Source: Streptomyces sp. Alt3 (GTDB taxonomy: Bacteria; Actinomycetota; Actinomycetes; Streptomycetales; Streptomycetaceae). From it: a stretch of DNA of 64,000 nucleotides. The stretch spans positions 2,852,001-2,916,000 of the forward strand of contig NZ_CP120983.1 in assembly GCF_030719215.1 (NCBI RefSeq), read 5' to 3'. The translations under genes were made by a program, and so were the position numbers. How positions within the stretch are numbered: the first letter of the stretch is position 1; every line of letters starts with the position of its first letter. The notes under the pieces were generated by a model. The model was given only the letters and a program-made list of their open reading frames with translations. It was not told the origin of the DNA and did not search any database. Shown in pieces: positions 51,133 through 60,292 of this stretch.

Positions 51133-52118
51133 GACAGGGCCACCCGTCGGTCGGCCAGCGCGTACAGCATGTCCGCGACGGCATTGGCGAGCACCACGAA
51201 GAAGCCGGTCACCAGCACCATGCCGACGACCACGGGCAGGTCGACGACCTTGACGGCGTGGACGAGTTCGCGTCCGAGCCCCGGGATCCCGAAGAGGGAC
51301 TCGGTCAGGACCGCACCGCCGAACATGCTGCCGAAGTCGAGGGCGCTGAGCGCGATCACGGGCGCGACCGCGCCGCGCAGCGCGTGGCGCCCGATGACGG
51401 CCCGCTCGCCGACGCCGTACGCGCGGAAGGTGCGTACGTGGTCCTCGGCGAGCGTCTCCAGCATGGAGCTCCTGGTCAGACGGGCGTACTTGGCGGACTC
51501 GATGAGGGCCAGGGACACCCAGGGCAGCAGCAGTCCCCAGGCCCACTGCTCCGGGTCCTCGGTGAAGGGCACGTAGGTGGGCGACGGCAGCCACTGCAGC
51601 GTGGAGCAGAAGATGATGATGAGGAGCAGGCCGATGACGAACACGGGGGTCGCCGTGCCGGCCAGGGTCAGCCAGGTCAGGAGCCGCTCGGTGATCCGTC
51701 CGCGCCGCCACACGGACAGCACACCGGTGCCGACGCCCAGCAGGATCCAGCAGACGAACGCCCCGACGACGAGCGAGCCGGTCACCGGCAGCTTGGTGAG
51801 GATCAGCTGCGTGACCTGCTGGTCGCTCTGGTACGAGACCCCGAGGCAGGGCGCGGAGCAGTGGTCCACCCCCGTGCCGGTGGAGAAGTCCCGCCCCGCG
51901 ACGATGCCCTGGAGGAAGTGCCAGTACTGCGTGTACACGGGGTCGTCGAGCCGGAGCTGTTCGGTCACCTGGGCGACCTGGGCGGGCGAGCAGCGCGGAC
52001 CGCACGCGATCTGGGCGACGTCGCCGGGGGCCACGTAGAAGACCGCGTACAGGATGACGGTCAGGGAGAGCAGCACGAAGACGGCTCCGCCGAGCCGTCG
52101 CAGCAGGAAACCGGTCAC
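51129..52118 (-). CDS. Peptide-type ABC transporter permease (DppB type)
   Basis: 329 residues with about six membrane segments, an N-terminal FLLRRLGGAVFVLLSL start and the EAA-like loop THR/EESAKYARLTRSSMLETL. Inner-membrane channel half. A periplasmic-side loop with several Cys (IACGPRCSPAQV and DHCSAPCLGV) is notable. GTG 52118 has AAGGAG about 10 nt upstream and overlaps the previous permease stop by GTGA. Confidence 0.92.
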   Translation of the reverse strand: MTGFLLRRLGGAVFVLLSLTVILYAVFYVAPGDVAQIACGPRCSPAQVAQVTEQLRLDDPVYTQYWHFLQGIVAGRDFSTGTGVDHCSAPCLGVSYQSDQQVTQLILTKLPVTGSLVVGAFVCWILLGVGTGVLSVWRRGRITERLLTWLTLAGTATPVFVIGLLLIIIFCSTLQWLPSPTYVPFTEDPEQWAWGLLLPWVSLALIESAKYARLTRSSMLETLAEDHVRTFRAYGVGERAVIGRHALRGAVAPVIALSALDFGSMFGGAVLTESLFGIPGLGRELVHAVKVVDLPVVVGMVLVTGFFVVLANAVADMLYALADRRVALS

Positions 52119-53113
52119 GACGCCTGCTCCTTCGTACGCTCCTCGCGGCCCGTGCCGACGCTCAGCCGGGACGCGGCCCTGGGGTCGAGCGCCGTGCGGA
52201 CGCCCTCGCCGAGGACGGTCAGGGAGAGCACGGTGACGAAGAGCAGTCCGGCCGGCAGCAGGAGATAGGTGGGGGCCGACTGGTACCAGGTGTCGGCCTC
52301 GGTGAGCATCTGTCCCCAGGACGGTGTGGGCGGTTTGATGCCGACGCCGAGGAAGGACAGCGCCGCCTCGACGGTGATGTTGACGGGGAAGAGCAGCGCG
52401 GCGTAGGTGATGACGGGCGCGGCGAGCGAGGGCAGCAGTTCGCGCCGGGCGATGCTCCACCGTCCGCGTCCGCTGAGCCGGGCCGCCGAGACGAAGTCGA
52501 GGGTCTTCAGCGCGAGCGCCTGGGCGCGCACGATCTTCGACGTTCCCGCCCAGTTGATACCCCCGATGACCAGTGCGATCAGGACGGGCCTGGGGAAGGA
52601 GGGTGGTACGACGGCGAGCAGGCCCAGGGCGATGACCATGAGCGGCAGGGCGACGTTGATGTCGGTGATGCGGCTGAGGACCTGGTCGAGCCGGCGGTTG
52701 CCGAGGGCCGCGGCGAGTCCGACCACCACGCCGATGGTGACCTGGAGGACGGTCGCGGCGACGGCCACGCCCAGCGAGACCCTGGCACCGTGGACGACGC
52801 GGGCGAAGAGGTCCCGGCCGGTCTGCGGTTCGACGCCGAGCCAGTGGTCGGCGCCGATGCCGCCGAAGGAGCCGATGGGGACCCCGCCGGCGGCCGAGTC
52901 GACGAGCTCGGGGTGGAAGGTGTCGGGGTCCTGGCCGGCCAGTGCGGTGAGCAGGGGCGCGGCGAGCGCGGCCAGGAAGAGCAGGAGGACCACGGCCGCC
53001 GCGGCGGTGGCCGCGCGCTGTGCGCGCAGCCTCCGCCAGAACTGCCGGGCCCCCGAGGCGGGCGCGGCCAGTGGTGCCGCTCCCGCCTCCTGGACCAGAA
53101 GTGCTTCGGACAT
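52115..53113 (-). CDS. Peptide-type ABC transporter permease (DppC type)
   Basis: 332 residues. A 30-residue cytoplasmic start, a first membrane segment, a long outer loop (DPDTFHPELVDSAAGG then HWLGVEPQTGRDLFAR, the family hallmark) and five further segments, with TSKIVRAQALALKTLDFV as coupling region. Forms the channel with the DppB-type subunit. Starts 2 nt after the binding-protein gene, so both are on one transcript. Confidence 0.93.
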   Translation of the reverse strand: MSEALLVQEAGAAPLAAPASGARQFWRRLRAQRAATAAAAVVLLLFLAALAAPLLTALAGQDPDTFHPELVDSAAGGVPIGSFGGIGADHWLGVEPQTGRDLFARVVHGARVSLGVAVAATVLQVTIGVVVGLAAALGNRRLDQVLSRITDINVALPLMVIALGLLAVVPPSFPRPVLIALVIGGINWAGTSKIVRAQALALKTLDFVSAARLSGRGRWSIARRELLPSLAAPVITYAALLFPVNITVEAALSFLGVGIKPPTPSWGQMLTEADTWYQSAPTYLLLPAGLLFVTVLSLTVLGEGVRTALDPRAASRLSVGTGREERTKEQAS

Positions 53114-53115
53114 GG

Positions 53116-54852
53116 TTACTTGACCGCGGCCTGGGAGATGTCGAGAACGCCGGTCCAGTCGCTGATGACCACGTTCTTCACGTCCTGGCCGAAGAGCCGC
53201 TTGTAGACCGGGTGGAAGAGCGGCACCGTCAGCGCCTGCTCTCCGATCTTCTTGTCGAGCGCACCCCAGCGTGCGGCGGCGGCCTTCAGGTCGGTGAGCT
53301 TGTTGATCTCGTCGATCTCCTTGTTGACCGCGGCGTCGTTCAGGAAGGCCGTGTTGAAGTTGGCTCCGTCCTTCACGATCTGGCGGCCGTCGAAGATCGG
53401 CGCGAGGAACGGGCCGCCGGAGGGCCAGTCGGCACCCCAGTGCGCGAGGAAGAAGCCCGGCTCCTTGGACGCGCTGTGGACGGTGTCGGAGTAGTCGTTG
53501 CTCTCCAGGCCCTTGAGCTCGACGGTGATGCCGGCCTTCTTGAGGGCGGCCTGGAGCGCCGTGGCGATCTCCGGGCTGGTCTCGAAGTCCTTGTCGTTGG
53601 AGTGCGTGAGGGTGATCTTCAGGCCGTCGGGGTGACCAGCCTCCTTCAACAGCTCCTTGGCCTTCGCGGCGTTGCCCGTCTCGCCCGCCGGGAAGTGGTC
53701 GTAGGGCGTGTGGCCGAAGGACTTCTGGTTCGGCAGGTAGGTGGTGGCGGGCTCGGCGAGCGAGGAGCCGCCCGCGGCGTTGATCACGGAGGAGCGGTCG
53801 ACGGCGTAGGAGATCGCCTGGCGCACCTTCGGGTCGTCGAAGGGCTTCACCTTGGGGTTGAAGGCGATGTAGTTCGTGTAGCCGAAGTGGCCGGTGCCGA
53901 CGCGGGCGGCGAGCTTCTTGTCGCCGGATACCTTGGCGAGCTCGGCCGGGCCGAGGTTGGTGTCGGTGGTGACGGCGGCGGCGTCGACGCCCTGCGAGGC
54001 GGAGAGCCGCTGGTTGATGACGGCGGAGTCGAGACCGGAGCGTACGTCGATCTTGTCCGGGTAGGCCTTGCGCTCCTCGTCGGTGGCGGCCGACCAGTGC
54101 GGGTTGCGCTCCAGGACGAGCCGCTCGCCGTCGTTCTCGTTCAGGACGACCTTGTACGGTCCGGAGGAGACCGGGTGCTCCTCGTACTTGGTACCGGTGT
54201 CCTTGGCCTTGGGCACCGGGGTCGTCTGGGTCTGGGTGGCGAGGTACGGGAACTCGCCCTCGGGCTTGTTCAGGTGGAAGACGATGGTCCTGTCGTCCGG
54301 GACCTCGATGGAGTCGAGGCCCTTCTTGTCCTTGTACGGGCCCTGGTAGTCGGCGCCGCCGATCAGCCAGTCACGCAGGTAGGGCGCCCCGCCGGAGAGT
54401 TCGGCGGCGAACGACCGCTCGATGCCGTACTTGATGTCGGCACTGGTGATGGCCGTGCCGTCCTCGTACTTCAGCCCGTCCTTGAGGGTGTACGTCCAGA
54501 CGGTGGCGTTCTTGCTGGGCGTTCCCAGGTCGGTGGCCAGATCGGGGACGACCTGGGCGCCCGCCTCGCCGTTCTCGCGGTTGCGCGTGGTGAGCGTGCG
54601 GAAGACCAGTGAGGGGACGTTGCCGCCGCCGGAGGTGTAGAGGCGCGCCGGGTCGAAGTCCTCCTGCGGGTTGCTGTTGAGGACCGTGAGCGTGCCGCCC
54701 TTCTGCGGCTTGCCCGAGGCTCCGGAGCCGGCTCCGTCGCTCCCGTCGTCGTTGCTCTGAGGGCCTGCGCAGGCCGCGAGGCCGGCGACCAGGGCGAGAC
54801 TGACAGCGGCGGCGGTTGCCACACGGCGCGATATGACGGACGGCTGACTCAT
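53116..54852 (-). CDS. Family-5 solute-binding lipoprotein of the peptide-type ABC transporter
   Basis: 578 residues. Lipoprotein signal peptide with lipobox L-A-A-C (Cys at about 28), then a Gly/Ser/Asp spacer. SBP family 5 features: FDPARLYTSGGGNVP, DGTAITSADIKYGIERSF, VRQAISYAVDRSSV. Such proteins bind oligopeptides, nickel chelates or other oligomeric ligands on the outside of the cell. GAGAGG about 10 nt before ATG 54852. First structural gene of the operon, after a 300-nt leader with a leader peptide. The ligand is not known; the cysteine-ending leader hints at a sulfur-containing one. Confidence 0.95.
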   Translation of the reverse strand: MSQPSVISRRVATAAAVSLALVAGLAACAGPQSNDDGSDGAGSGASGKPQKGGTLTVLNSNPQEDFDPARLYTSGGGNVPSLVFRTLTTRNRENGEAGAQVVPDLATDLGTPSKNATVWTYTLKDGLKYEDGTAITSADIKYGIERSFAAELSGGAPYLRDWLIGGADYQGPYKDKKGLDSIEVPDDRTIVFHLNKPEGEFPYLATQTQTTPVPKAKDTGTKYEEHPVSSGPYKVVLNENDGERLVLERNPHWSAATDEERKAYPDKIDVRSGLDSAVINQRLSASQGVDAAAVTTDTNLGPAELAKVSGDKKLAARVGTGHFGYTNYIAFNPKVKPFDDPKVRQAISYAVDRSSVINAAGGSSLAEPATTYLPNQKSFGHTPYDHFPAGETGNAAKAKELLKEAGHPDGLKITLTHSNDKDFETSPEIATALQAALKKAGITVELKGLESNDYSDTVHSASKEPGFFLAHWGADWPSGGPFLAPIFDGRQIVKDGANFNTAFLNDAAVNKEIDEINKLTDLKAAAARWGALDKKIGEQALTVPLFHPVYKRLFGQDVKNVVISDWTGVLDISQAAVK

Positions 54853-55058
54853 CGGAAGATGACCTCTCGGTGTACTGCGGCAGGGTGAGGAGACAGGTCC
54901 GCACGGGCGCAGCAGGTCCTGCCCGGTGGGGAGGGAAGGAACCGGAGAATTCGAACTGCCGCGCCTGCGGACGGAGTACGCCCGGGCGCGGCAGAAGAAG
55001 GGCCGAGGTGCCGGAGAAGGGCTCCTCAGGGGGTGGCCGACGCGCGCTCGAGCAGGCG
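54853..55058 (-). promoter_or_regulatory. Untranslated leader between leader peptide and binding-protein gene
   Basis: About 200 nt without a gene. It includes a possible hairpin with 8-bp arms GCCGCGCC (54958-54965) and GGCGCGGC (54985-54992). No textbook terminator with a T-run is visible, so if attenuation occurs it may use Rho or translation instead. Confidence 0.4.
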
Positions 55059-55154
55059 TCAGCGACAGAGAATGTCGGCTACGCAGTGCCCGGCCACGCC
55101 GAGGAGCGCCAGCTCAAGGGCGGCGCTCTCGGAGGGATCGGGGCTGCGTGACAT
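55059..55154 (-). CDS. Leaderless 31-residue leader peptide ending in ...HCVADILCR
   Basis: ATG 55154 lies 7 nt after a consensus-like -10, so the transcript should begin at or beside it. The peptide starts M-S-R-S-P-D-P-S-E-S and ends G-H-C-V-A-D-I-L-C-R; third codon positions are GC-rich as in real genes. Short peptides ending in Cys/Arg codons precede sulfur-related transporters in actinobacteria and sense cysteine supply by ribosome stalling. That role is inferred here from position and the two cysteines. Confidence 0.55.
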   Translation of the reverse strand: MSRSPDPSESAALELALLGVAGHCVADILCR

Positions 55155-55161
55155 GCGGAGA

Positions 55162-55191
55162 AATATGGAGGACGCCCTCCCCCGATGTCAA
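55162..55191 (-). promoter_or_regulatory. Promoter of the ABC transporter operon
   Basis: -35 TTGACA (55191-55186), 18-nt spacer, -10 CATATT (55167-55162) on the minus strand, the best consensus match seen in the window. Transcription would start near 55155 at the leader peptide ATG. Confidence 0.7.
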
Positions 55192-55243
55192 CGCACGATG
55201 AGACGACCGTCCCACGATACGGACGGCCCGGTCTCCTTCCCCC

Positions 55244-56556
55244 TCAACTTCCCGGGTGGACCCAGGGGTTGGGACGGCACTTGATGCCGTCCAGGTCCAG
55301 GGTCTTGGTCTGCTGCTGCATCACGGGCGCCAGGGCGCCGGGCGTGCGACAGCTCACATGGTTGTGCCCCAGCCGGTGGCCGACCTCGTGGTTGATGAGC
55401 ATCTGACGGTAGGACAGCAGCTTGTCCGGCCCGAAGGTCGAGGCGCCCTGCGCCCAGCGGTAGGCGTTGATCATCACGCGGTCCGTCGCGGCCGAGTCGC
55501 AGGAGACGTTGTCCTCCGTCGTGTCCAGTCCCGACTTCTCGCACCAGTCCGCCGTCGTACCCGGACTCGCGAGGGTGATCACGAAGTCGGGATCGCCCGA
55601 GGAGATCCGCTCGAAGGTCATGGCGCCGTTGTGCGCCCAACTGCGGTCGTCGTTGAGCGTCTTCTGCACGGCCTCGGCGAACAGCCCGGAATCGAGCCCG
55701 AGCCCCTGTTCGACGTCGATCCGGTAGCGGTACTTCTGGCCCTTGCCGGGTGCCTTCGCCAGCCCCGGCACCGCGTCGAACTTCCCGGACGCCTTCAGAT
55801 CCGCCGCCAGAGGAAAGGCGGTGGCCATCTTCTGCGCGTACGACAGGGGCTTGACCTCCTGCTTCCGCACCTGGGGAGCCGTCCGGTCCACCGACCGTGA
55901 GGCGTCGTCGGAGTCCTGCCGGTCGACGCCCGCGGACTCCCGGCCGTCCGTCGCGCCGCCCGGATCCTGTGCCACCTGCCCGGCCACCACGACCGCGAGC
56001 ACCGTCGTCACGGCGGCGGCCGCGATCCCCGTGAACGTACGGCCCTTACCGCCCTTCGCCGTCGGGGCGGCGCCGCCGACCGGCTCGTCGGGCCCCTCGG
56101 GGACCCGGGTCGGCTCCTCGCGGACAACCGGCGCCGCAGGGCGTGAAGGCGTGGTGTCGAACGCCTCCAGGAACTCCCTGCGCGGTCCCGGTATCAGCGC
56201 ACCGGTCTCCGGCCCGGCAGTGCGCCGGCCTCGGCCCGCTGCGCCGCCTGCTGTCGCGCCAGGGCTGCCTGCCCGGCCCGGAAGACTTCCTGCCGGGCGG
56301 GTCCCGTCGGCTCCCGCCCGCTGTCGGACCGCGGCTGCGGGCCGGTTCCCCAGCCACCGCCCGGCTCGCGCTGCTCGGGGTGCCCGCCGCGCACGTGCGG
56401 GGCGTCGCCGGACGGATCACGGCCGTCCCGCGGAGGCGGCGTGGCCGCGTCGCGCCCCCGTCCGCGTCGGCCCGTGCCGCGCTCCACGGCTGCGCCGTCA
56501 GGGATCCCGCTGTCGTGCCGGGTGGCCTCAGGGCCCTTTCGGCTGTGTCGTCCCAC
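55244..56556 (-). CDS. DUF3152 metallopeptidase-like protein with apparent frameshift
   Basis: The C-terminal domain has the zinc-binding motif NHEVGHRLGHNH (HExxHxxxH) and LASPGTTADWCEKSG, as in the Rv3207c/DUF3152 family. A membrane segment (FTGIAAAAVTTVLAVVVAG) precedes it. The natural N-terminus reads from GTG 56556 (V-G-R-H-S-R-K-G, then HVRGGHPEQREPGGGWG), but that frame ends at 56194, while the membrane segment lies in another frame from about 56205 on. One base missing or two extra near 56200-56212 would restore a protein of about 437 residues. Without correction only 255 residues from GTG 56011 are readable. Starts 8 nt after the hydrolase gene upstream. Confidence 0.75.
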
Positions 56557-56564
56557 GCCCCGGA

Positions 56565-57530
56565 TCAGCTCCCGCCGCGTTCGTCGAGCAGTTCCCGGAA
56601 CGCCTGGGCGACCGCCTCCGGGTACTCCATCATCGCCACGTGCCCTGCGTCGGGCAGTGTCAGCAGGCGCGAGTCGCGGAAGGCCGCGGACGCCCTGCGT
56701 GCCATCCGGTACGAGACGAGCTGGTCCTTTCCGCCGTACACGAGCAGCGTCGGTGCGAGCACCCGCTCGGCCTGGCGCCACAGCCCGTGCTGTCCCCCCA
56801 GCGTGTAGGCATCCACGATGCCCCGTGCCGAGCGCGTCATGGCGTCCCAGAAGTACGGCAGTTCCAGTCGGCGCTCCATCTCGGCCACCGCGTGGCGGAA
56901 GGCTTCGTCGGAGATTCGTGCCGGATCGCCGTAACAGAGTGCCATGGCGCCACGGGTGCGCTGCTCCGCGGTCCACTCCCGTGTGAGCCGGACGAACAGG
57001 GAAGCGACGCCCGGGAGTGCGAGCAGGGCCGTCGGCACCGCGGGCCGCTGGACCCGGATCTCGGGCAGGGCCGGGGAGATCAGCGTCAGCGTGCGGACCA
57101 GATCGGGCCGTCCGGCCGCGACCCGGGTGGCGACGGCGCCGCCCAGGGAGTTGCCGAAGAGGTGGACGGGCCCACGCCCGCCCGCGTCCAGCAGCCGGAT
57201 CACCGCCCGGGCGTGTCCGGTGACCGAGTAGTTGCCGTCGTCCGGCGGCGGGGAGTCCCCGAAGCCGGGCAGATCGACCGCCTCGCTGTCGAGCGTGTCC
57301 GCCAGCAGCGGCATCAGCGCCGACCAGTTCTGGGAGGAGCCGCCCAGCCCGTGCACGAAGAGAGCGCGAGCCGGCGAAGCGGTCTCCGCCGGGCGGGAAC
57401 GGACGGTCAGGGTGAGACCCGGCAGTGCGACGGAGCGCAGCCCCTCCCCCTCCGCGACCCGGACGGCACTGACCGTGGGTGCCACCGCGGCAGCGGCGGC
57501 CTGGATTCCGGGCAGCTCGGTCGAAGACAT
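56565..57530 (-). CDS. Alpha/beta hydrolase
   Basis: 321 residues with the classical fold: oxyanion FVHGLGGSSQNW, VDLPGFGDSPPP, nucleophile Ser in HLFGNSLGGAVA, Asp in VYGGKDQLVSY and His in PDAGHVAMMEYPE. No signal peptide. Such enzymes hydrolyse esters, C-C bonds or epoxides; the substrate is not predictable. ATG 57530. It is followed after 8 nt by the DUF3152 gene, so the two form an operon. Confidence 0.9.
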   Translation of the reverse strand: MSSTELPGIQAAAAAVAPTVSAVRVAEGEGLRSVALPGLTLTVRSRPAETASPARALFVHGLGGSSQNWSALMPLLADTLDSEAVDLPGFGDSPPPDDGNYSVTGHARAVIRLLDAGGRGPVHLFGNSLGGAVATRVAAGRPDLVRTLTLISPALPEIRVQRPAVPTALLALPGVASLFVRLTREWTAEQRTRGAMALCYGDPARISDEAFRHAVAEMERRLELPYFWDAMTRSARGIVDAYTLGGQHGLWRQAERVLAPTLLVYGGKDQLVSYRMARRASAAFRDSRLLTLPDAGHVAMMEYPEAVAQAFRELLDERGGS

Positions 57531-57641
57531 GCGGCAATGTTACGAGATGATCACGCGGTGGTTCGTGTGTTCGCGGTCACAGGCCGCATAGCGCCCCCGG
57601 ACGGTTGCTCCTAGGCTGCAAGAGAAGGGAAGGGAGCCATC

Positions 57642-57857
57642 ATGACGGTCGACCCGAGCGACCCGGAGACCTTCGAGGATCCACAGCCGGACGCGCCGGA
57701 CCCCGAGGCTCCGGAAGCCGACAGCGCCGAGCAGCAGGCCGCGGTCCGGCCGGAGCGGGACGAACCGCTCACCGGCATCGACCGCGGCACCGCGAACGAG
57801 GCCGACGCGGCGGAGCAGGCACGTGTCGTCGCACAGGATGAGGACGATTACCGGTAG
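57642..57857 (+). CDS. Small acidic hypothetical protein
   Basis: 71 residues, very acidic and rich in Pro, Ala, Asp and Glu (M-T-V-D-P-S-D-P-E-T, then DPQPDAPDPEAPEADSA), ending D-E-D-D-Y-R. Probably disordered. ATG 57642 has AAGGAG 6 nt upstream, a good ribosome site, which is the main reason to call it. No family recognised. Confidence 0.65.
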   Translation: MTVDPSDPETFEDPQPDAPDPEAPEADSAEQQAAVRPERDEPLTGIDRGTANEADAAEQARVVAQDEDDYR

Positions 57858-58025
57858 AACAGACCGCTTTGCGGCATGGGCCGAGGTATCTGCGGCTTCC
57901 GCAGCCGTCCGGTCCGTGAAATTCTGCGTCCGCGCCGCGCGCACCCGGGTTACTCAAAAGTACGATGGCCCGACGGCACAGCGTGCACGGTGCGACTGTG
58001 TTCGAACACGATTTTGGGAGGCGGC

Positions 58026-58667
58026 GTGACAGCCATCGAGCAGACAGAGGCGGCGCGCCCGCGGGGCACCCGGCTGCCCCGCCGTGCCCGACGCAATCAG
58101 CTGCTGGGCGCCGCGCAGGAGGTCTTCGTCGCCCAGGGCTACCACGCCGCGGCGATGGACGACATCGCGGAGCGCGCGGGCGTCAGCAAGCCCGTGCTCT
58201 ACCAGCACTTCCCCGGCAAGCTGGAGCTCTACCTCGCCCTGCTCGACCAGCACTGCGAGTCGCTGCTCCAGGCCGTCCGCACGGCGCTCGCCTCGACCAC
58301 GGACAACAAGCTGCGCGTCGAGGCGACCATGGACGCCTACTTCGCCTACGTGGAGGACGAGGGCGGCGCCTTCCGTCTGGTCTTCGAGTCGGACCTGACC
58401 AACGAGCCGGCGGTCCGCGAGAGGGTCGACCGGGTCTCGCTGCAGTGCGCGGAGGCCATCTCCGACGTCATCGCCGGTGACACGGGTCTGTCCAAGGACG
58501 AATCGATGCTGCTCGCGGTCGGTCTCGGCGGTGTCTCCCAGGTCGTGGCCCGCTACTGGCTGTCCAGCCCGTCCGGCATCCCGCGCGACTCGGCCGTGCA
58601 GCTGCTGACGTCGCTCGCCTGGCGCGGCATCGCCGGGTTCCCGCTGCACGGCACCGATCAGCACTGA
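58026..58667 (+). CDS. TetR-family transcriptional regulator
   Basis: 213 residues. The N-terminal helix-turn-helix domain (about 20-70) has NQLLGAAQEVFVAQGYHAAA and DIAERAGVSKPVLYQHF, and the rest is the helical ligand-binding dimer domain. GTG 58026 has GGAGG 4 nt upstream. From memory it corresponds to Rv3208, conserved next to DUF3107 and rhlE. Its target and effector are unknown. It is 135 bp upstream of the DUF3107 gene on the same strand. Confidence 0.92.
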   Translation: MTAIEQTEAARPRGTRLPRRARRNQLLGAAQEVFVAQGYHAAAMDDIAERAGVSKPVLYQHFPGKLELYLALLDQHCESLLQAVRTALASTTDNKLRVEATMDAYFAYVEDEGGAFRLVFESDLTNEPAVRERVDRVSLQCAEAISDVIAGDTGLSKDESMLLAVGLGGVSQVVARYWLSSPSGIPRDSAVQLLTSLAWRGIAGFPLHGTDQH

Positions 58668-58802
58668 TCCGCGCGTGAACCGCGGCAGGTGTTCGCTGCG
58701 GGCGTTGCCGGTCGACCCGTGGTCCGTCCCTTCACCGGGCTAATGTGTGCTGCGTACGGCGCGGCTCACCGCGCAGAGACGGACCGTCGGAGGGACATAG
58801 CC

Positions 58803-59030
58803 GTGGAGGTCAAGATCGGGGTGCAGCACACGCCCCGCGAGATCGTTCTGGAGAGCGGACTTTCCGCCGAAGAGGTCGAGAGCGCCGTCAGCGAGGCGCT
58901 CAACGGCAAGGCGCAGCTGCTCAGCCTCACGGACGACAAGGGCCGCAAGGTCCTGGTGCCGGCCGACCGGATCGCCTACGTGGAGATCGGCGAGCCCAGC
59001 ACCCGGCGGGTCGGATTCGGCGCGCTGTAA
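58803..59030 (+). CDS. DUF3107 small protein (TB9.4-like)
   Basis: 75 residues: V-E-V-K-I-G-V-Q-H-T start, then ESGLSAEEVESAVSEAL and RIAYVEIGEP, the pattern of the DUF3107 family (Rv3208A, TB9.4). Small alpha/beta protein of unknown role. GTG 58803 has GGAGGG 9-10 nt upstream. Followed by a 19-bp terminator. Confidence 0.9.
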   Translation: MEVKIGVQHTPREIVLESGLSAEEVESAVSEALNGKAQLLSLTDDKGRKVLVPADRIAYVEIGEPSTRRVGFGAL

Positions 59031-59050
59031 CCCGCGCGACGCGGCAGAAC

Positions 59051-59092
59051 GAGGTGGAGGCCCGGCGGAATCGTCCGCCGGGCCTCCACCTC
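59051..59092 (+). terminator. Perfect 19-bp hairpin terminator
   Basis: 59051-59069 pairs with 59074-59092 over the loop ATCG, followed by TTCTCCTC. It is the longest perfect stem seen in the window. Confidence 0.85.
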
Positions 59093-59227
59093 TTCTCCTC
59101 CGGATCCGTTCCCGCTCTCCCCACCGTGGGGTTCACGGGAGCGGAGGAGGGTTGTATTCCGCGGGGCACGGGTAGGACGGCCTAGGACCGACCGACCGCC
59201 ACGCCATCAAAGCGAGGTGACCCCTCT

Positions 59228-59500
59228 GTGCTCTGGGAATCCGTCAGCTCCGTCGTGCTCGGGCTCGCCCTGTCCTGGGCCGCGCTCCACTACCTGCCCG
59301 GCCGTCTCCCGTCCTCCCGCGTCGTCTTCGTCACGGGTGCCCTGGGAGCCCTGTTCGGCGCCTATCTGACCCACTCGACGCTCGGCTCCGGACATGTACT
59401 GGCGACGCCCACGGGTGCCGTGCTGGTCGGAGCGGTGACCCTGTCCCTGCTGATCCGCCCGCGCGGCAGCCGACCGGTGCGATCAGCGGCGGCACAGTAG
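59228..59500 (+). CDS. Small three-pass membrane protein
   Basis: 90 residues with three hydrophobic stretches (about 5-24, 33-50 and 58-77) and a basic C-terminus. Gly-rich TGALGALFGAYLTH resembles transglycosylase-associated/GlsB small membrane proteins but this is only a likeness. GTG 59228 has GAGGTG 7 nt upstream, deciding the start. Confidence 0.7.
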   Translation: MLWESVSSVVLGLALSWAALHYLPGRLPSSRVVFVTGALGALFGAYLTHSTLGSGHVLATPTGAVLVGAVTLSLLIRPRGSRPVRSAAAQ

Positions 59501-59545
59501 GCGCGCCGCCGGGAGGCGCCGATCGGCCGGCGCCCGGCGGGACTG

Positions 59546-60292
59546 TCAGGCCGCGAGTCCGAGGGCGGCCATCCGCTTGGTGTGGGCCTCGGTGATCCGG
59601 GAGAACATCCTGCCGACCTCGGCCAGGTCGAACCCGTCCGCCACGCCGCCCACGAGCATCGTGGAGAGGGCGTCGCGGTCCGCCACCACGCGCTGGGCCT
59701 GCGAGAGCGCCTCGCCCATCAGCCTGCGCGCCCACAGGGCGAGCCTGCCACCGACTCTGGGATCGGCCTCGATGGCCGCCCGTACCTTCTCCACGGCGAA
59801 GTTGCCGTGACCCGTGTCGTCGAGCACGGAGATGACGAGGGAGCGGGTGTCGGAGTCGAGGCGCGCGGCGATCTCCCGGTAGAAGTCGCTGGCGATCGAG
59901 TCGCCGACGTACGCCTTGACCAGGCCCTCCAGCCAGTCCGAGGGGGCCGTCTGGCGGTGGAAGTCGTCCAGCGCCTTGGCGAACGGCTCCATGGCCGCCG
60001 TCGGAGCTTCCTCGATGGCTGTGAGCCGGTCGGTGATCTGCTCGAAATGGTGGAATTCGGCGGACGCCATCCTCGCCAGTGCCGCCTTGTCGCCGAGTGT
60101 CGGCGCGAGTTTGGCGTCCTCCGCGAGCCGCTCGAAGGCCGCGAGTTCCCCGTAGGCGAGCGCGCCGAGCAGATCCACGACCGCGGCGCGGTACTGCGGG
60201 TCGGCGGACGCGGTGGCCCAGTCCTGGGCGGCGATTCCGGTCGGTACGGGTGCTTCGTCCGGGGCTTCAGTGGCGTTGTCAGACGTCTCCAT
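59546..60292 (-). CDS. Ferritin-like fold protein (Rv3210c type)
   Basis: 248 residues, all helical. Glu and His residues in LLGALAYGELAAFERL, ASAEFHHFEQITD, DSIASDFYREIAARLD and DDTGHGNFAVEKV are positioned as in four-helix di-iron proteins such as the tRNA hydroxylase MiaE. Metal and substrate are not known. ATG 60292 is supported by conservation; upstream residues belong to no gene. It is divergent from the RNA helicase, as rhlE and Rv3210c are in mycobacteria. Confidence 0.85.
   Translation of the reverse strand: METSDNATEAPDEAPVPTGIAAQDWATASADPQYRAAVVDLLGALAYGELAAFERLAEDAKLAPTLGDKAALARMASAEFHHFEQITDRLTAIEEAPTAAMEPFAKALDDFHRQTAPSDWLEGLVKAYVGDSIASDFYREIAARLDSDTRSLVISVLDDTGHGNFAVEKVRAAIEADPRVGGRLALWARRLMGEALSQAQRVVADRDALSTMLVGGVADGFDLAEVGRMFSRITEAHTKRMAALGLAA

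Noticed and set aside
57540..57944. 134-codon minus-strand frame
   Set aside because: Antisense to the small acidic gene, which has the better ribosome site; composition is not protein-like.
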